From NCBI GenBank assembly GCA_964351395.1, contig CAYGOF010000001.1, positions 806,001 to 870,000 on the forward strand: a stretch of DNA of 64,000 nucleotides, given 5' to 3'. The position numbers and the translations under genes are program-made. Below, in pieces: positions 8,735 to 17,767 of the stretch (within the stretch, counting starts at the first letter, position 1; every line of letters begins with the position of its first letter). Under the pieces are notes generated by a model. The model was given only the letters and a program-made list of their open reading frames with translations, ran no database searches and had not been told where the DNA came from. The DNA comes from Imperialibacter sp964351395. GTDB taxonomy: Bacteria > Bacteroidota > Bacteroidia > Cytophagales > Cyclobacteriaceae.

Positions 8735-9529
8735 TTAACCGTATATTTCATTAAGTATCCCGGCCAAACGTATGCCAGCTTGAACCAGCCTTAATTTGAC
8801 GCTATCGATATTGTCAAAATTGTAGCGATACGAAAGGGACAAGTCTTCGGGAAGATCGTATACCTTGCCCCGTAATTTCATGGACTCGTAGGCCCAATCA
8901 GTAGTCGTATGCAGCTGCCATGTTTTAGTTTGGACTTTGTCAGAAATGTCAACCCAGTCTGCAAATTCTGTATAACTTAATTGCTGACTATCAATGAGGT
9001 CGCTATCCCATACCCGATGCAAATTGGAGCTTTCCCAAAAGTATTTAAGCTTCACGTCGTTGCCCCCTCGATCATTCCCATTGCCAACATGCAAGGGTTG
9101 GTGAATGTCGCCTACCAGGTGTGCCAACATTTTTAAGGCAAGTGCTTCGTCACCATCAGTAAATTCCTTAGACTTCAATTCTGATTTTAATCTTTCAATT
9201 GTCGCAATTACATCCCCTTCCTTAGGAGTGCCTGCTTCCTCATAGGTTTGACCTTCTGGAATGGTGCAATAATGCCAGGGATCCATATGTTTGAAATTTG
9301 GGTCTGATTTGATAAAGTCCATATAGTTGCTGACCATAGCAAGGCTCTCACCAGCAAGCACTTTATCAATATTCGATTTGGCCTTTTTTGAAAGATGACG
9401 TTCGGCAATCAGGCCTACCACACGGTGACCGGTTTGGCCCCAATACTTTTTATCTATCATTTTCCTGGTCGCCTGAGTATTCAGCGAATAAAGTAGGAAC
9501 AGCAAAATTACTGGTGTGATTTTCTTCAT
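8735..9529 (-). CDS. S1/P1 family nuclease, exported
   Basis: I use the ATG at 9529 because it is followed directly by a signal peptide (MKKITPVILLFLLYSLNTQA); a further Met lies 10 residues upstream. The 264-residue product has the zinc ligands of the S1/P1 (phospholipase C/P1) family: WGQTGHRVVG near the mature N-terminus, DPWHYCTIPEG, HLVGDIHQPLHVG, DRGGNDV and NLHRVWDSDLI. These enzymes are three-zinc nucleases that cut single-stranded RNA and DNA and remove 3' phosphates; here it is predicted to be periplasmic or secreted and to serve nucleic-acid scavenging. Confidence 0.9.
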   Translation of the reverse strand: MKKITPVILLFLLYSLNTQATRKMIDKKYWGQTGHRVVGLIAERHLSKKAKSNIDKVLAGESLAMVSNYMDFIKSDPNFKHMDPWHYCTIPEGQTYEEAGTPKEGDVIATIERLKSELKSKEFTDGDEALALKMLAHLVGDIHQPLHVGNGNDRGGNDVKLKYFWESSNLHRVWDSDLIDSQQLSYTEFADWVDISDKVQTKTWQLHTTTDWAYESMKLRGKVYDLPEDLSLSYRYNFDNIDSVKLRLVQAGIRLAGILNEIYG

Positions 9530-9609
9530 AGGATATCCGGGGAGCAAAAACGAAATCAAAAATAGTAACTAGCTAGAAAAGAAAAGTAAGGGCAAAGAGA
9601 ATTTCCTGT

Positions 9610-9645
9610 TAAAAAAGAAAGGGCACGCCCTAGTGGCACGTGCCC
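9610..9645 (-). terminator. intrinsic terminator, minus strand
   Basis: GGGCACG at 9621-9627 pairs with CGTGCCC at 9639-9645. On the minus strand the hairpin is followed by a T-rich run (complement of AAAAAAGAAA at 9611-9620), as expected for an intrinsic terminator for transcripts coming from the cytochrome oxidase subunit III gene. It lies about 150 bases past that gene's stop codon. Confidence 0.6.
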
Positions 9646-9666
9646 AATCACCAACCTAACCTATCT

Positions 9667-9726
9667 ATGAAACCACTATGGATTGTGATTCAATTGTATA
9701 ACAAATTTTTATGCTTTTGGTTCTGA
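9667..9726 (+). CDS. possible leader peptide or SusC signal remnant, 19 codons
   Basis: The frame ATG to TGA encodes MKPLWIVIQLYNKFLCFWF. The pattern of Lys, hydrophobic residues, then IxLxNKFLxFxF resembles the signal-peptide beginning of SusC/TonB-linked outer-membrane receptors in Cytophagales, but the frame stops after 19 residues and the following bases do not continue such a protein in any frame I checked. It may be an orphan leader, a relic of a deleted SusC gene, or chance. Low confidence that it is translated. Confidence 0.25.
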   Translation: MKPLWIVIQLYNKFLCFWF

Positions 9727-9793
9727 TAAAATTGAACTGAAAGCCATAATAATCTTTCAACCTTGTTTCAATATCTATGCCAAACCCATCACG

Positions 9794-10426
9794 TTAAAGG
9801 AAAAAAAGAAAAAACAAGAAAAGAAACATCCATAGCCCATCCATAAAATGCCAATAGGTGACCAATAGATTCAACTGAAGCTTTCGAAAAGGGTTAGTAA
9901 AATATAGCAGCGAGTGCACGGCGTTGCTTGATTTTCTGATAAGCAAAGTGTAGCAATATGCCAGATAAATTATGCCTCCAGTCATGTGTAAAATATGAAG
10001 ACCTGACAATGCATATAAATAAGCTATGGCTCCTCTTGCTGAATGAGAAGCTTCCTGATTCATCAGTTCATTCCATCCAAAAAATTGAGAAAATGAAAAT
10101 GCGAAAGCAAGCAAAAGTGTGTACAGCAGCGATCTTTTAAGTTTTTTTGTTTTCTCCTTTCCAAAATATTCCATCACCCGGCTAATAGTAAAACTGGAGC
10201 CAAAAAGCAGGAGTGTGCTCACAATGAAAGACTTGGGAAACTCAATGGCCAACGGGGTTTCTGCCAAAGTACCTGATGCGGTATATGCCATGAGCAAAAA
10301 GAAAAAGATCAAAATGCTACCAAAAATGCCTATCAATAAAAGCATTTTATAAGGATGCATCTTTTCTAATTCATTCAGTGGGAATGAACTGGTGGGTGCT
10401 TGTGTTTTCTTATAGGAATTTGCCAT
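9794..10426 (-). CDS. heme-copper oxidase subunit III (cytochrome c oxidase)
   Basis: A 210-residue, five-helix membrane protein. Motifs of subunit III are clear: HPYKMLLLIGIFGS at the first helix, YLYALSGLHILHMTGGIIYL and the C-terminal YWHFMDGLWMFLFLFF. The short length and five helices fit the class that lacks the first two helices of the mitochondrial type. Subunit III stabilises the oxygen-reducing core (subunits I and II) in the cytoplasmic membrane; the core genes are not in this window, so this copy is separated from its operon. Divergent from mfd. Confidence 0.85.
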   Translation of the reverse strand: MANSYKKTQAPTSSFPLNELEKMHPYKMLLLIGIFGSILIFFFLLMAYTASGTLAETPLAIEFPKSFIVSTLLLFGSSFTISRVMEYFGKEKTKKLKRSLLYTLLLAFAFSFSQFFGWNELMNQEASHSARGAIAYLYALSGLHILHMTGGIIYLAYCYTLLIRKSSNAVHSLLYFTNPFRKLQLNLLVTYWHFMDGLWMFLFLFFLFFL

Positions 10427-10578
10427 GCTAGCTCCTTAATTTTTATTGAAACATTTTGTTCGAGCCTTGGTTCAGCAATTTCTGAAGTATTATCAAAAAA
10501 TGATTTAGCGCTGTAGCATATGTAACGCTCTATCACCATAATATCTGTACTTTTGCTCACCAAAAAAATGTTCCTGTA

Positions 10579-13500
10579 TTGAAAGTTGCTGATTTCTTAT
10601 CCATCTACAAGCAAGATAGCTTTGTAAAAACACTAGCTGAAAGCTTTAAACAGAAAGGTGGTGGCTCATTTCAGTTGAAGGGGCTTGTAGGCAGCCTCGA
10701 CGCCGTCGTTCCGGCAGCTATCTTTTCAATGGACAGGCAATGCCATGTATTCGTATTGCATGAAAAAGAAGAAGCCGCCTACTTTTTCAATGACCTTCAG
10801 CACCTGTTTGGAGAAAAAGAAGTGCTTTTTTTTCCTACATCTTATAAACGTCCCTACCAGTTCGACGAAACCGAAAACGCCAATATCCTTCTGCGAGCCG
10901 AGGTACTCAACCGCCTAAATCATAGAAGCGGAAAGGGCGAGATCATTGTTACCTACCCCGAAGCGCTAACGGAAAAGGTAATTAACAAGAAGGCACTTTC
11001 TGAGAACACATTTAATGCAAAAGTTGGAGATAAAGTAGACGTCGATTTTATCGCCGAGCTGCTCATGACTTACGACTTCGAACGAACTGACTTTGTATAC
11101 GAAGCAGGGCAATATGCTGTTCGAGGCGGTATAATTGATATTTATTCTTATGCTGGCGAGCTTCCTTTCAGGATGGAATTGTTTGGCGACGAAATCGAAA
11201 GTATCAGGACCTTTGACCCTTCCACCCAACTTAGTCAGGATGCAGTTGACACCATTAGTATTATTCCTAATGTCCAAACAAGGCTTCTTCAAGAAAAAAG
11301 ACAGTCATTTCTCGAGTTTGTTCCAAAAGAAACCCGGTTCTGGATCAAAGACCTTCAATTGCTGTATGATCAGTTAGATAGTTACTTCACCAAAGCTTCT
11401 TCCAGTTTCGATGACCTGATGAAAGAAAGTGGTAACACCAAAGTTGTATTATCACCGGGCGACCTTTTCGAAAATGCCGAAACGATTCGATCGCACATTT
11501 TTTCCTTCCCTTTGATTGAGTTCGGCAGCCGCTTTTATTTAAAAGACGCTACGATTTTTCAATATGAAGCTGAGCCACAGCCTCCTTTTCATAAGAATTT
11601 CGAGATGATGGTTGAAAACTTCAACCAGCGTTTATTGCAAGGGTACAAGCTTTTTATAGCAGCAGAATCGGAAAAACAGATCGAGCGGCTCAGTACCATA
11701 TTTCAAGAATTAGATTCCACCATGAGCTTCGAGGGTTTTTTGGCTGGTTTGCGCGAAGGATTTGTTGACAAGCAAATGAAACTGCTTTGCTATACAGACC
11801 ACCAGCTATTCGACAGGTTCCATAAGTACAAAACGAGAGAAAAGCACACAAAATCGAAGGCTCTGACCATCAAAGAGTTGAAGTCTTTGCAGCCGGGTGA
11901 CTACGTAGTTCACATTGACTATGGGGTAGGCCGTTTTGCTGGGTTAGATGGAGTGGATGTCGGCGGCAAAAAGCAGGAAGCCCTACGAATTGTGTATCGT
12001 GACAATGACCTCCTATATGTGAGCGTGCATTCCCTGCACAAAATTTCCAGGTATGCTGGCAAGGAAGGTCAGCCACCTCCGATCAATAAGTTGGGCACTC
12101 AGGATTGGGACATCAAGAAAAAGAAAGTCAAAAAGAGAGTAAAAGACATAGCCAAAGACTTGATTGCACTTTATGCAAAACGAAAGGCAACAGCAGGTTA
12201 CGCATTTCCTCCTGATAATTTTTTGCAGGCTGAGCTGGAATCGTCTTTTATTTATCAGGACACACCTGACCAGGCACTTGCAACGGCCGACGTAAAAAAA
12301 GACATGGAGCAGCCACACCCAATGGACCGGCTAGTATGTGGAGATGTAGGGTTTGGTAAAACAGAAGTGGCTATTCGGGCTGCCTTTAAAACAGCAAGTA
12401 ATGGGAAACAGGTCGCAGTTTTGGTGCCAACTACCATTTTGGCAATGCAGCACTATCGAACTTTTAAAGAGCGACTCTCTAATTTTCCACTTGACATCGA
12501 TTATATCAACCGGTTCCGCACGGCGAAAGAAATAAAAGATATCCTTCAAAGAGTGAAGGAAGGGAAGATTGACATCCTCATAGGCACTCACAGGATTGTG
12601 AACAAGGATGTGGAATTCAAAGACCTGGGCTTACTGGTGATCGACGAAGAGCAAAAATTTGGTGTGAAAATCAAAGAAAAGCTGAAAGAATCGAAAGTGA
12701 ATGTCGACAGTTTGACTTTAACGGCCACTCCAATACCACGAACACTTCATTTCTCCATGATGGGAGCTCGTGACTTGAGTATTATCGCTACCGCTCCGCC
12801 CAACCGCCAGCCCGTTACAACAGAATTGCATGAGTTCGACGAAAGCGTGATCAGAGATGCGATCAGCTTTGAGCTCCGAAGAGGCGGTCAGGTATTTTTT
12901 GTTCACAACCGGGTGAGTGATATCGACCAGATTGCAAATATCGTTTTGAAATTGGTGCCGGACGCTCGTGTTGGGATAGCGCATGGGCAAATGGATGGCG
13001 CCAAGCTCGAAAAAGTAATGATGCGGTTTATTGAAGGTGAATTTGATGTGCTTGTTTCAACCAATATTATCGAAAGCGGTCTTGATATACCCAATGCCAA
13101 TACAATCATCATCAACAGGGCTCATATGTTTGGTTTGTCCGACCTCCACCAAATGAGGGGGCGGGTAGGTCGATCGAACAAAAAAGCATTTTGTTTGCTC
13201 CTTTCGGGCCCCTCCTCCGGACTAACACCGGAGGCAAGGAAGCGACTCGTCACACTTGAAGAGTTTTCCGAATTGGGCGACGGTTTCAAAGTAGCCATGA
13301 GAGATCTTGACATCCGTGGAGCCGGAGATTTGTTGGGGGGTGAGCAAAGCGGTTTTATTTCGGACCTGGGCTTTGAGATGTACCATAAAATACTGGACGA
13401 AACCATTCAGGAACTAAAAATTGAGGACTATAGCGACCTTTTTGCTGAAGACCTAAAAAAAGCAGTTGAAGCTGTGGCAACTGACTGTGTAATAGAAACT

Positions 13501-13953
13501 GACCTGGAAATTCTCATTCCTGAAAGATATGTAAACAATATTTCCGAGCGACTTAGTCTTTACTCGCAACTTGATTCGATCGAAAAAGAAGCAGAACTTG
13601 AAAAATTCAGTAGCGACGTAAAAGATCGTTTTGGGCCTATTCCAGAAGAAGTTGAAGAATTAATTAAAACTGTTCGCCTACGATGGTTGGCGAAAAAAGC
13701 CGGGGTAGAAAAGTTGGTTTTAAAAGCCGAGGTTTTGAAATGCTATTTCGTGTCCGGTGAAAATGAAGTGTATTTTAAATCTGCAACATTTGGCAAAGTA
13801 CTTGAGTACGTTCAGAAGCATCCAAAAATATCAAGAATGCGCGAACACAAAGGTCGGCTGATTCTAAACCTAGAACAGGTAAAGTCAGTGGATAGCGCAA
13901 TAATTTACCTTAAAAGGATGTTACAAGAAAATGAATCAGTTTCAGCACAATAA
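10579..13953 (+). CDS. mfd: transcription-repair coupling factor Mfd
   Basis: A 1124-residue protein of normal Mfd length. Order: N-terminal UvrB-like region for UvrA contact (about 1-330), RNA polymerase interacting domain (about 430-510; LQPGDYVVHIDYGVGRFAGL), SF2 translocase with Walker A GDVGFGKTE near residue 590 and the DEEQKFG box near 688, motif VI (QMRGRVGRSNKKAFC), and the C-terminal TRCF domain (about 970-1070). Mfd removes stalled RNA polymerase from lesions and recruits UvrAB(C). The start is TTG: no in-frame ATG or GTG exists between 10500 and the TTG, and the ATG at 10568 is out of frame and stops after four codons. Confidence 0.95.
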   Translation: MKVADFLSIYKQDSFVKTLAESFKQKGGGSFQLKGLVGSLDAVVPAAIFSMDRQCHVFVLHEKEEAAYFFNDLQHLFGEKEVLFFPTSYKRPYQFDETENANILLRAEVLNRLNHRSGKGEIIVTYPEALTEKVINKKALSENTFNAKVGDKVDVDFIAELLMTYDFERTDFVYEAGQYAVRGGIIDIYSYAGELPFRMELFGDEIESIRTFDPSTQLSQDAVDTISIIPNVQTRLLQEKRQSFLEFVPKETRFWIKDLQLLYDQLDSYFTKASSSFDDLMKESGNTKVVLSPGDLFENAETIRSHIFSFPLIEFGSRFYLKDATIFQYEAEPQPPFHKNFEMMVENFNQRLLQGYKLFIAAESEKQIERLSTIFQELDSTMSFEGFLAGLREGFVDKQMKLLCYTDHQLFDRFHKYKTREKHTKSKALTIKELKSLQPGDYVVHIDYGVGRFAGLDGVDVGGKKQEALRIVYRDNDLLYVSVHSLHKISRYAGKEGQPPPINKLGTQDWDIKKKKVKKRVKDIAKDLIALYAKRKATAGYAFPPDNFLQAELESSFIYQDTPDQALATADVKKDMEQPHPMDRLVCGDVGFGKTEVAIRAAFKTASNGKQVAVLVPTTILAMQHYRTFKERLSNFPLDIDYINRFRTAKEIKDILQRVKEGKIDILIGTHRIVNKDVEFKDLGLLVIDEEQKFGVKIKEKLKESKVNVDSLTLTATPIPRTLHFSMMGARDLSIIATAPPNRQPVTTELHEFDESVIRDAISFELRRGGQVFFVHNRVSDIDQIANIVLKLVPDARVGIAHGQMDGAKLEKVMMRFIEGEFDVLVSTNIIESGLDIPNANTIIINRAHMFGLSDLHQMRGRVGRSNKKAFCLLLSGPSSGLTPEARKRLVTLEEFSELGDGFKVAMRDLDIRGAGDLLGGEQSGFISDLGFEMYHKILDETIQELKIEDYSDLFAEDLKKAVEAVATDCVIETDLEILIPERYVNNISERLSLYSQLDSIEKEAELEKFSSDVKDRFGPIPEEVEELIKTVRLRWLAKKAGVEKLVLKAEVLKCYFVSGENEVYFKSATFGKVLEYVQKHPKISRMREHKGRLILNLEQVKSVDSAIIYLKRMLQENESVSAQ

Positions 13954-14102
13954 CTCCAAGGTTGCGTGCTTTTATAGATAAATGCTTATCTTGTACTCAC
14001 TTTTTTTGAAAAAAACTTATTATAATTGAAATTTGTAGCCGAATGCTATTAAATATGCACGATCTAGGCTACATTAGCTTTTTAAGTTCAAATAAACAGG
14101 TT

Positions 14103-15305
14103 ATGAAAAATTTTGTTAACATCTTATGTACCTCCGCTTTGGCTGTTGGAGTTTCCGCTTTTGTGGGCGGTTGCGGCTCGAGCACGCCTACGAGCAGCAG
14201 TCCTGGTAGCTTGAGTTCGGCTACGGGAATGGAATACAATGAGGAAGGTGGATTTCAGGTTAGTGACTATGCTGGTCAGCCTGAAGGACCAAACTTGGTA
14301 TTCATCGAAGGTGGTAGAACTGTTCTAGGATCTTTCGAAGAAGATTTGATGAACAGGAATGACAATGTCGAAAGAGCTGTAACTGTCGCTTCTTTCTACA
14401 TGGACGAAACAGAGATTGCCAACATTCACTGGTTGGAATATCTCTACTATATTCGTCTTGACTCTTCCAGAGAATTTTACGAATCATCTTTGCCTGACAC
14501 AACTGTTTGGGCGAGAGATTTGGCTTACAATGATCCTTATGTTGATCATTACCTAAGATATCCTGGTTTCAGATACTATCCTGTAGTAGGTGTTAGCTGG
14601 AAGCAGGCTAATGACTATTGTAACTGGAGAACAACTGTTGTTAACCTTAAACTTGCTCAAGACGCAGGTTTGGAAGAGGTAACACTGGCAGAATCTGGTA
14701 GCGAAAGAATTCCTCTTGAAAGTGGTGTTGTGCTTCCAAACTATCGTCTTCCAACCGAAGCTGAATGGGAGTATGCTGCACAGGCTTTGATTGGCGTTCA
14801 GTGGTTGGATGAAAACCAAACACACCGTAGACTGTACCCATGGGATGGTCACTCACTACGTAATCCTTACGGAAAGAAAATGGGTTACTTCCTGGCCAAC
14901 TTCAAAAGAGGCCGTGGTGACTACGCTGGTATAGCTGGTAAGCTGAACGACGGTGCTATGATTACCACTTACATTTATGATTATCCTCCAAATGAGTTCG
15001 GTCTTTATAACATGTCAGGAAACGTTAACGAATGGGTATGGGACGTTTATCGCCCTCTTTCATTCCAAGACTTTGATGATTTAAACCCTGTTCGTCGTGA
15101 TGGTTATCTTGATGAGGAAAGTGGTTATGATGCCGCAGGTTTCAACTCATTGGTTTCTGACAGAGTAAGGGTTTATAAAGGTGGTTCATGGGCAGATGTT
15201 GCTTATTGGATGTCACCAGGAACAAGAAGATATCTAGAAGAAGATTCGTCGACTTCAACAATTGGTTTCCGTTGTGCAATGATCCGCGCAGGTACCAACT
15301 ACTAA
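14103..15305 (+). CDS. gldJ: gliding motility lipoprotein GldJ (sulfatase-modifying-factor fold)
   Basis: Start ATG at 14103 gives a lipoprotein signal with lipobox VGGC; an upstream in-frame ATG (14043) would bury it. After a Ser/Gly linker comes SSATGMEYNEEGGFQVSDY, very close to the SATGW.YN..GGF segment I associate with GldJ, then a formylglycine-generating-enzyme-like domain (about 55-395; FIEGGRTVLGS, DETEIANIHWLEYL, RLPTEAEWEYAA, NMSGNVNEWVWD, KGGSWADVAYW, GFRCAM). GldJ forms rings with the type IX secretion/gliding machinery and stabilises GldK. The 400-residue length is shorter than the Flavobacterium protein. No other gld gene is adjacent. GldK is the alternative, but the N-terminal motif favours GldJ. 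Confidence 0.82.
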   Translation: MKNFVNILCTSALAVGVSAFVGGCGSSTPTSSSPGSLSSATGMEYNEEGGFQVSDYAGQPEGPNLVFIEGGRTVLGSFEEDLMNRNDNVERAVTVASFYMDETEIANIHWLEYLYYIRLDSSREFYESSLPDTTVWARDLAYNDPYVDHYLRYPGFRYYPVVGVSWKQANDYCNWRTTVVNLKLAQDAGLEEVTLAESGSERIPLESGVVLPNYRLPTEAEWEYAAQALIGVQWLDENQTHRRLYPWDGHSLRNPYGKKMGYFLANFKRGRGDYAGIAGKLNDGAMITTYIYDYPPNEFGLYNMSGNVNEWVWDVYRPLSFQDFDDLNPVRRDGYLDEESGYDAAGFNSLVSDRVRVYKGGSWADVAYWMSPGTRRYLEEDSSTSTIGFRCAMIRAGTNY

Positions 15306-15329
15306 TATTTTTAAAATCTATGGATTAGA

Positions 15330-15357
15330 AAGCTCCGAAATTCGGAGCTTTTTTTAT
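15330..15357 (+). terminator. intrinsic terminator after gldJ
   Basis: AAGCTCCG at 15330-15337 pairs with CGGAGCTT at 15343-15350 around AAATT, followed by seven T residues. It starts 25 bases after the gldJ stop codon. The T tract overlaps the 3' end of the convergent comF gene (stop at 15354-15356). Confidence 0.85.
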
Positions 15358-16055
15358 TTCAACGAAACTGCCAGCGTACATATCCCAACTTCTCTGGCAT
15401 CACTTGCCACCAGTTCGCTTGCACACGAAGCTAAAGTGGACCCTGTAGTCAAAACATCATCAATTAGCAAGATGCTTTTACCAGATACTTTAGCCCGATC
15501 CGGCACAGCAAATATTCGATCCATGTTTTTCCAGCGATCGACTTTATGTTTTTTGGTTTGGGTGCTAGTGAACTTAGTGCGAATCAAGAGTTGAGAATCA
15601 ACCGACAAAGAAGTTACAGAAGCCAGGCCCTCAGCTATCGCCATGCTTTGGTTATAACCTCTCACTCTCAATTTTCTGGGATGCAGAGGAACCGGCACTA
15701 ACATATCAAAACCGCTGAGCAGTCCGTTCTGCTGCAGGCGACTTCCGTACCAAGCCCCCAACATTAAACCCAGTTCCTGGTTTCCTCTATACTTTAACTC
15801 ATGAAGGAGTTTTTGGGTCACACCACCTTTCTTGAACTTTAGAAAGCTGTCAACAAATGTGATTTTTGGCTCATAAGAAAACTTGTTGGAGAGATAGTCG
15901 GTTAACGTATTGCGGTCCAACACGGGTAGTTGAATTCTACAAGAAGTACAAAGATGATCTTCTCCCCGAACCAATAACTTACCACAGGAAATGCAGTTCT
16001 CGGGAAATATCAAAGAAACAAAATCATTCCAAAGTTCATTTGCGATATTTGCCAT
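15354..16055 (-). CDS. comF: ComF family phosphoribosyltransferase-like protein
   Basis: A 233-residue protein with an N-terminal four-cysteine zinc-binding module (CISCGKLL ... CTSC, residues about 20-39) and a C-terminal type I phosphoribosyltransferase fold with the PRPP loop ILLIDDVLTTGSTL. VPVPLHPRKLRVRGYNQS is the second family signature. ComF proteins are needed for natural DNA uptake in Bacillus and Haemophilus, probably at the step of handling single-stranded DNA in the cytoplasm, but their enzymatic activity is unsettled. Single gene here; 3' end touches the gldJ terminator. Confidence 0.88.
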   Translation of the reverse strand: MANIANELWNDFVSLIFPENCISCGKLLVRGEDHLCTSCRIQLPVLDRNTLTDYLSNKFSYEPKITFVDSFLKFKKGGVTQKLLHELKYRGNQELGLMLGAWYGSRLQQNGLLSGFDMLVPVPLHPRKLRVRGYNQSMAIAEGLASVTSLSVDSQLLIRTKFTSTQTKKHKVDRWKNMDRIFAVPDRAKVSGKSILLIDDVLTTGSTLASCASELVASDAREVGICTLAVSLK

Positions 16056-16164
16056 TCGCTTAATTTAAGAAGAAAAACAATCATCAGGATGCAGCTGAAT
16101 TTATTTGAATTCAGATTTCCGAAAAAGCCTTATAGCAAAGCATCACTTACAACTCTAACAATCT

Positions 16165-16518
16165 ATGAACAAAGTAGAAGAATTTGACAGCTATCGATCA
16201 AAAATGAACGAAAGGATACTGTCGTCCGACAACAAGCTAGTTAAACGTATATTTAATTTGGACACTAATGCTTTTAGCGAAGGAGCATTGGCCGTCAAAA
16301 CTAAAGAGATGCTGGGCCTTGCTTGTTCGATGGTACTTCGTTGCGACGACTGTGTAAAATATCACCTGGGAAAATGTTATGAACTTGGATGTACAGACCA
16401 GGAGATGGATGAAGTCTTCGGTATTGCTACCCTGATTGGAGGCACCATTGTTATTCCTCATTTGAGGAGAGCAGTTGAGTTTTGGGACGAACTTAAAGCA
16501 GCAACAAAGAATGTTTAA
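16165..16518 (+). CDS. carboxymuconolactone decarboxylase/AhpD family protein
   Basis: A 117-residue protein of the CMD/AhpD family. The redox motif CDDC (residues 60-63) followed by VKYH (His67) matches the CxxCxxxH active site of AhpD-like alkylhydroperoxidases, and MLGLACSMVLRC and GIATLIGGTIVIPHLRRAVEF are family-typical. It probably acts as a thiol-disulfide reductase or peroxidase partner in the cytoplasm. It overlaps the next gene by 8 bases, the first of three closely packed genes that end with exonuclease III, suggesting an oxidative-damage-linked operon (inference). Confidence 0.85.
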   Translation: MNKVEEFDSYRSKMNERILSSDNKLVKRIFNLDTNAFSEGALAVKTKEMLGLACSMVLRCDDCVKYHLGKCYELGCTDQEMDEVFGIATLIGGTIVIPHLRRAVEFWDELKAATKNV

Positions 16519-16864
16519 AAAAGAACTTGAACTTGAAAGAGAGTGGCAGTCGCTTCTGAATAAGTTGGAAAGAGTGATAGGTAAAAAACCGTCAGACCTT
16601 AATGCTGTCTTATTCCTTATTGGCGTGCAAGAATTAGGCAAGGGAAAAAAGTCTTTCACCAAAGAACAAAAACAGGACCTCATGCACATTGCCATCTGCA
16701 AAGTATTGAGTTTCTCTGGGTTCTACGTACTAGAGGGCATAGATGAGGACGGCTGGCCTCACTGGAAGATGATGAAGAAATTGCCACATTTCGATATGCT
16801 AGAACAGGAAAAACTGCTAAAAATGCATGTAATAGAATATTTCGAAAAAGAAACAATCATATAA
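16511..16864 (+). CDS. conserved hypothetical protein
   Basis: I chose ATG 16511, which overlaps the AhpD-like gene by 8 bases; an earlier in-frame start would overlap much more. The 117-residue product has no signal peptide. It contains LNAVLFLIGVQELGKG, KEQKQDLMHIAICKVLSFSGFYVLEGIDEDGWPHW, and a charged C-terminus. I believe this family is widespread in Cytophagales but know no function. Its position between an AhpD-like protein and exonuclease III and its one-base overlap with the latter indicate cotranscription. Confidence 0.72.
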   Translation: MFKKELELEREWQSLLNKLERVIGKKPSDLNAVLFLIGVQELGKGKKSFTKEQKQDLMHIAICKVLSFSGFYVLEGIDEDGWPHWKMMKKLPHFDMLEQEKLLKMHVIEYFEKETII

Positions 16865-17628
16865 TGATAGATATTATCTCATATAATATTAACGGAATTC
16901 GATCTGCTATTTCAAAGGGTCTCGTGGGGTGGCTAGAGGAAAAAAATCCGCAAATCGTTTGTTTTCAGGAACTTAAAGCTCAAAAAGAGCAAATACCTTT
17001 AAGCCTGTTTGAAGAACTCGGCTACCACTGTTATTGGTTTCCTGCTGTAAAAAAAGGCTACAGTGGTGTTGCCATTATCTCAAAAATTAAACCCAATCAC
17101 GTAGAGTATGGATCTGGAATTGATCAGTCAGATTACGAAGGCCGGGTAATCCGTGCCGACTTCGACAGTTTCTCTGTTATCAGTGTTTATGTCCCCTCTG
17201 GTTCTTCCGGTGACGACCGACAGGCATACAAAATGCAATGGCTGGGTGAGTTTACCGACTATATAAAGAAAGTAAAGGTAGAACACCCGAGGTTGATCAT
17301 TTCAGGTGACTATAATATTTGCCATAAACCAATTGACATTCATGACCCAGTCTCCAACAAGAAAAGCTCCGGGTTTTTGCCAGAGGAAAGAGAGTGGATG
17401 AGTAACTTTATAGACGTCGGATTTGTAGACACATTCCGGCAGTTCAACGAACAACCGCATGAATACTCCTGGTGGTCATTCCGGGCCAATGCGAGGGCCA
17501 ACAACAAAGGCTGGCGGATCGACTACAATATGGCAACAAACGAAATGAACGGCGAATTACTGGGAGCTAGTATCCTTCAGGATGTGGCCCATTCAGATCA
17601 TTGCCCTGTGGTTTTAAACTTGAAATGA
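16864..17628 (+). CDS. xth: exodeoxyribonuclease III, AP endonuclease
   Basis: A 254-residue member of the ExoIII/APE1 endonuclease-exonuclease-phosphatase family. Catalytic motifs are complete: YNINGIRSA (Asn7), CFQELKAQKEQ (metal Glu), YSGVAIISK, ISGDYNICH (catalytic Asp and Asn), GWRIDY and AHSDHCPVVL (Asp-His pair). The enzyme incises DNA at abasic sites and degrades 3' ends during base excision repair. Its ATG overlaps the preceding stop codon by one base. Confidence 0.92.
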   Translation: MIDIISYNINGIRSAISKGLVGWLEEKNPQIVCFQELKAQKEQIPLSLFEELGYHCYWFPAVKKGYSGVAIISKIKPNHVEYGSGIDQSDYEGRVIRADFDSFSVISVYVPSGSSGDDRQAYKMQWLGEFTDYIKKVKVEHPRLIISGDYNICHKPIDIHDPVSNKKSSGFLPEEREWMSNFIDVGFVDTFRQFNEQPHEYSWWSFRANARANNKGWRIDYNMATNEMNGELLGASILQDVAHSDHCPVVLNLK

Positions 17629-17756
17629 CGAGAATTAGCCTAACATCGACAAGATTTAACCGTGGTTTCAAAGAAATGTCTGATTTTAACTACATTCTTT
17701 TAACGATATTCGTTATAAGTAGTATTGAACCGCAGCTTTTATATTGCGGATAAACG

Positions 17757-17764
17757 AAGGAGGT
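17757..17764 (+). promoter_or_regulatory. unusually strong Shine-Dalgarno sequence
   Basis: AAGGAGGT, the full complement of the 16S anti-Shine-Dalgarno end, stands 3 bases before ATG 17768. Bacteroidota rarely use such sites, and I see none as strong elsewhere in the window. It fixes the start of the DUF4175 gene at 17768 rather than the upstream TTG at 17744. Confidence 0.7.
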
Positions 17765-17767
17765 AAT

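Larger units (their letters stand above)
9560..9793. other. intergenic region with hairpin and a 19-codon ORF
   Basis: This 234-base gap separates the nuclease gene from the cytochrome oxidase gene, both on the minus strand. It holds a strong hairpin at 9621-9645, read as a minus-strand terminator, and a plus-strand 19-codon reading frame at 9667-9726 preceded by a purine-poor ACCTAACCTATCT stretch. Nothing else was recognised. Confidence 0.6.

Noticed and set aside
10375..10563. Minus-strand frame of 62 codons upstream of the oxidase subunit III gene
   Set aside because: It overlaps the oxidase start and the mfd leader, has no motif and reads as shadow sequence.
16237..16701. Minus-strand frame of 154 codons across the AhpD-like and hypothetical genes
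   Set aside because: Both plus-strand genes are supported by family motifs or tight operon spacing; the antisense product is low-complexity.
17701..17715. TAACGATATTCGTTA inverted repeat upstream of DUF4175 gene
   Set aside because: Only 6-base arms; too short to call an operator without further evidence.
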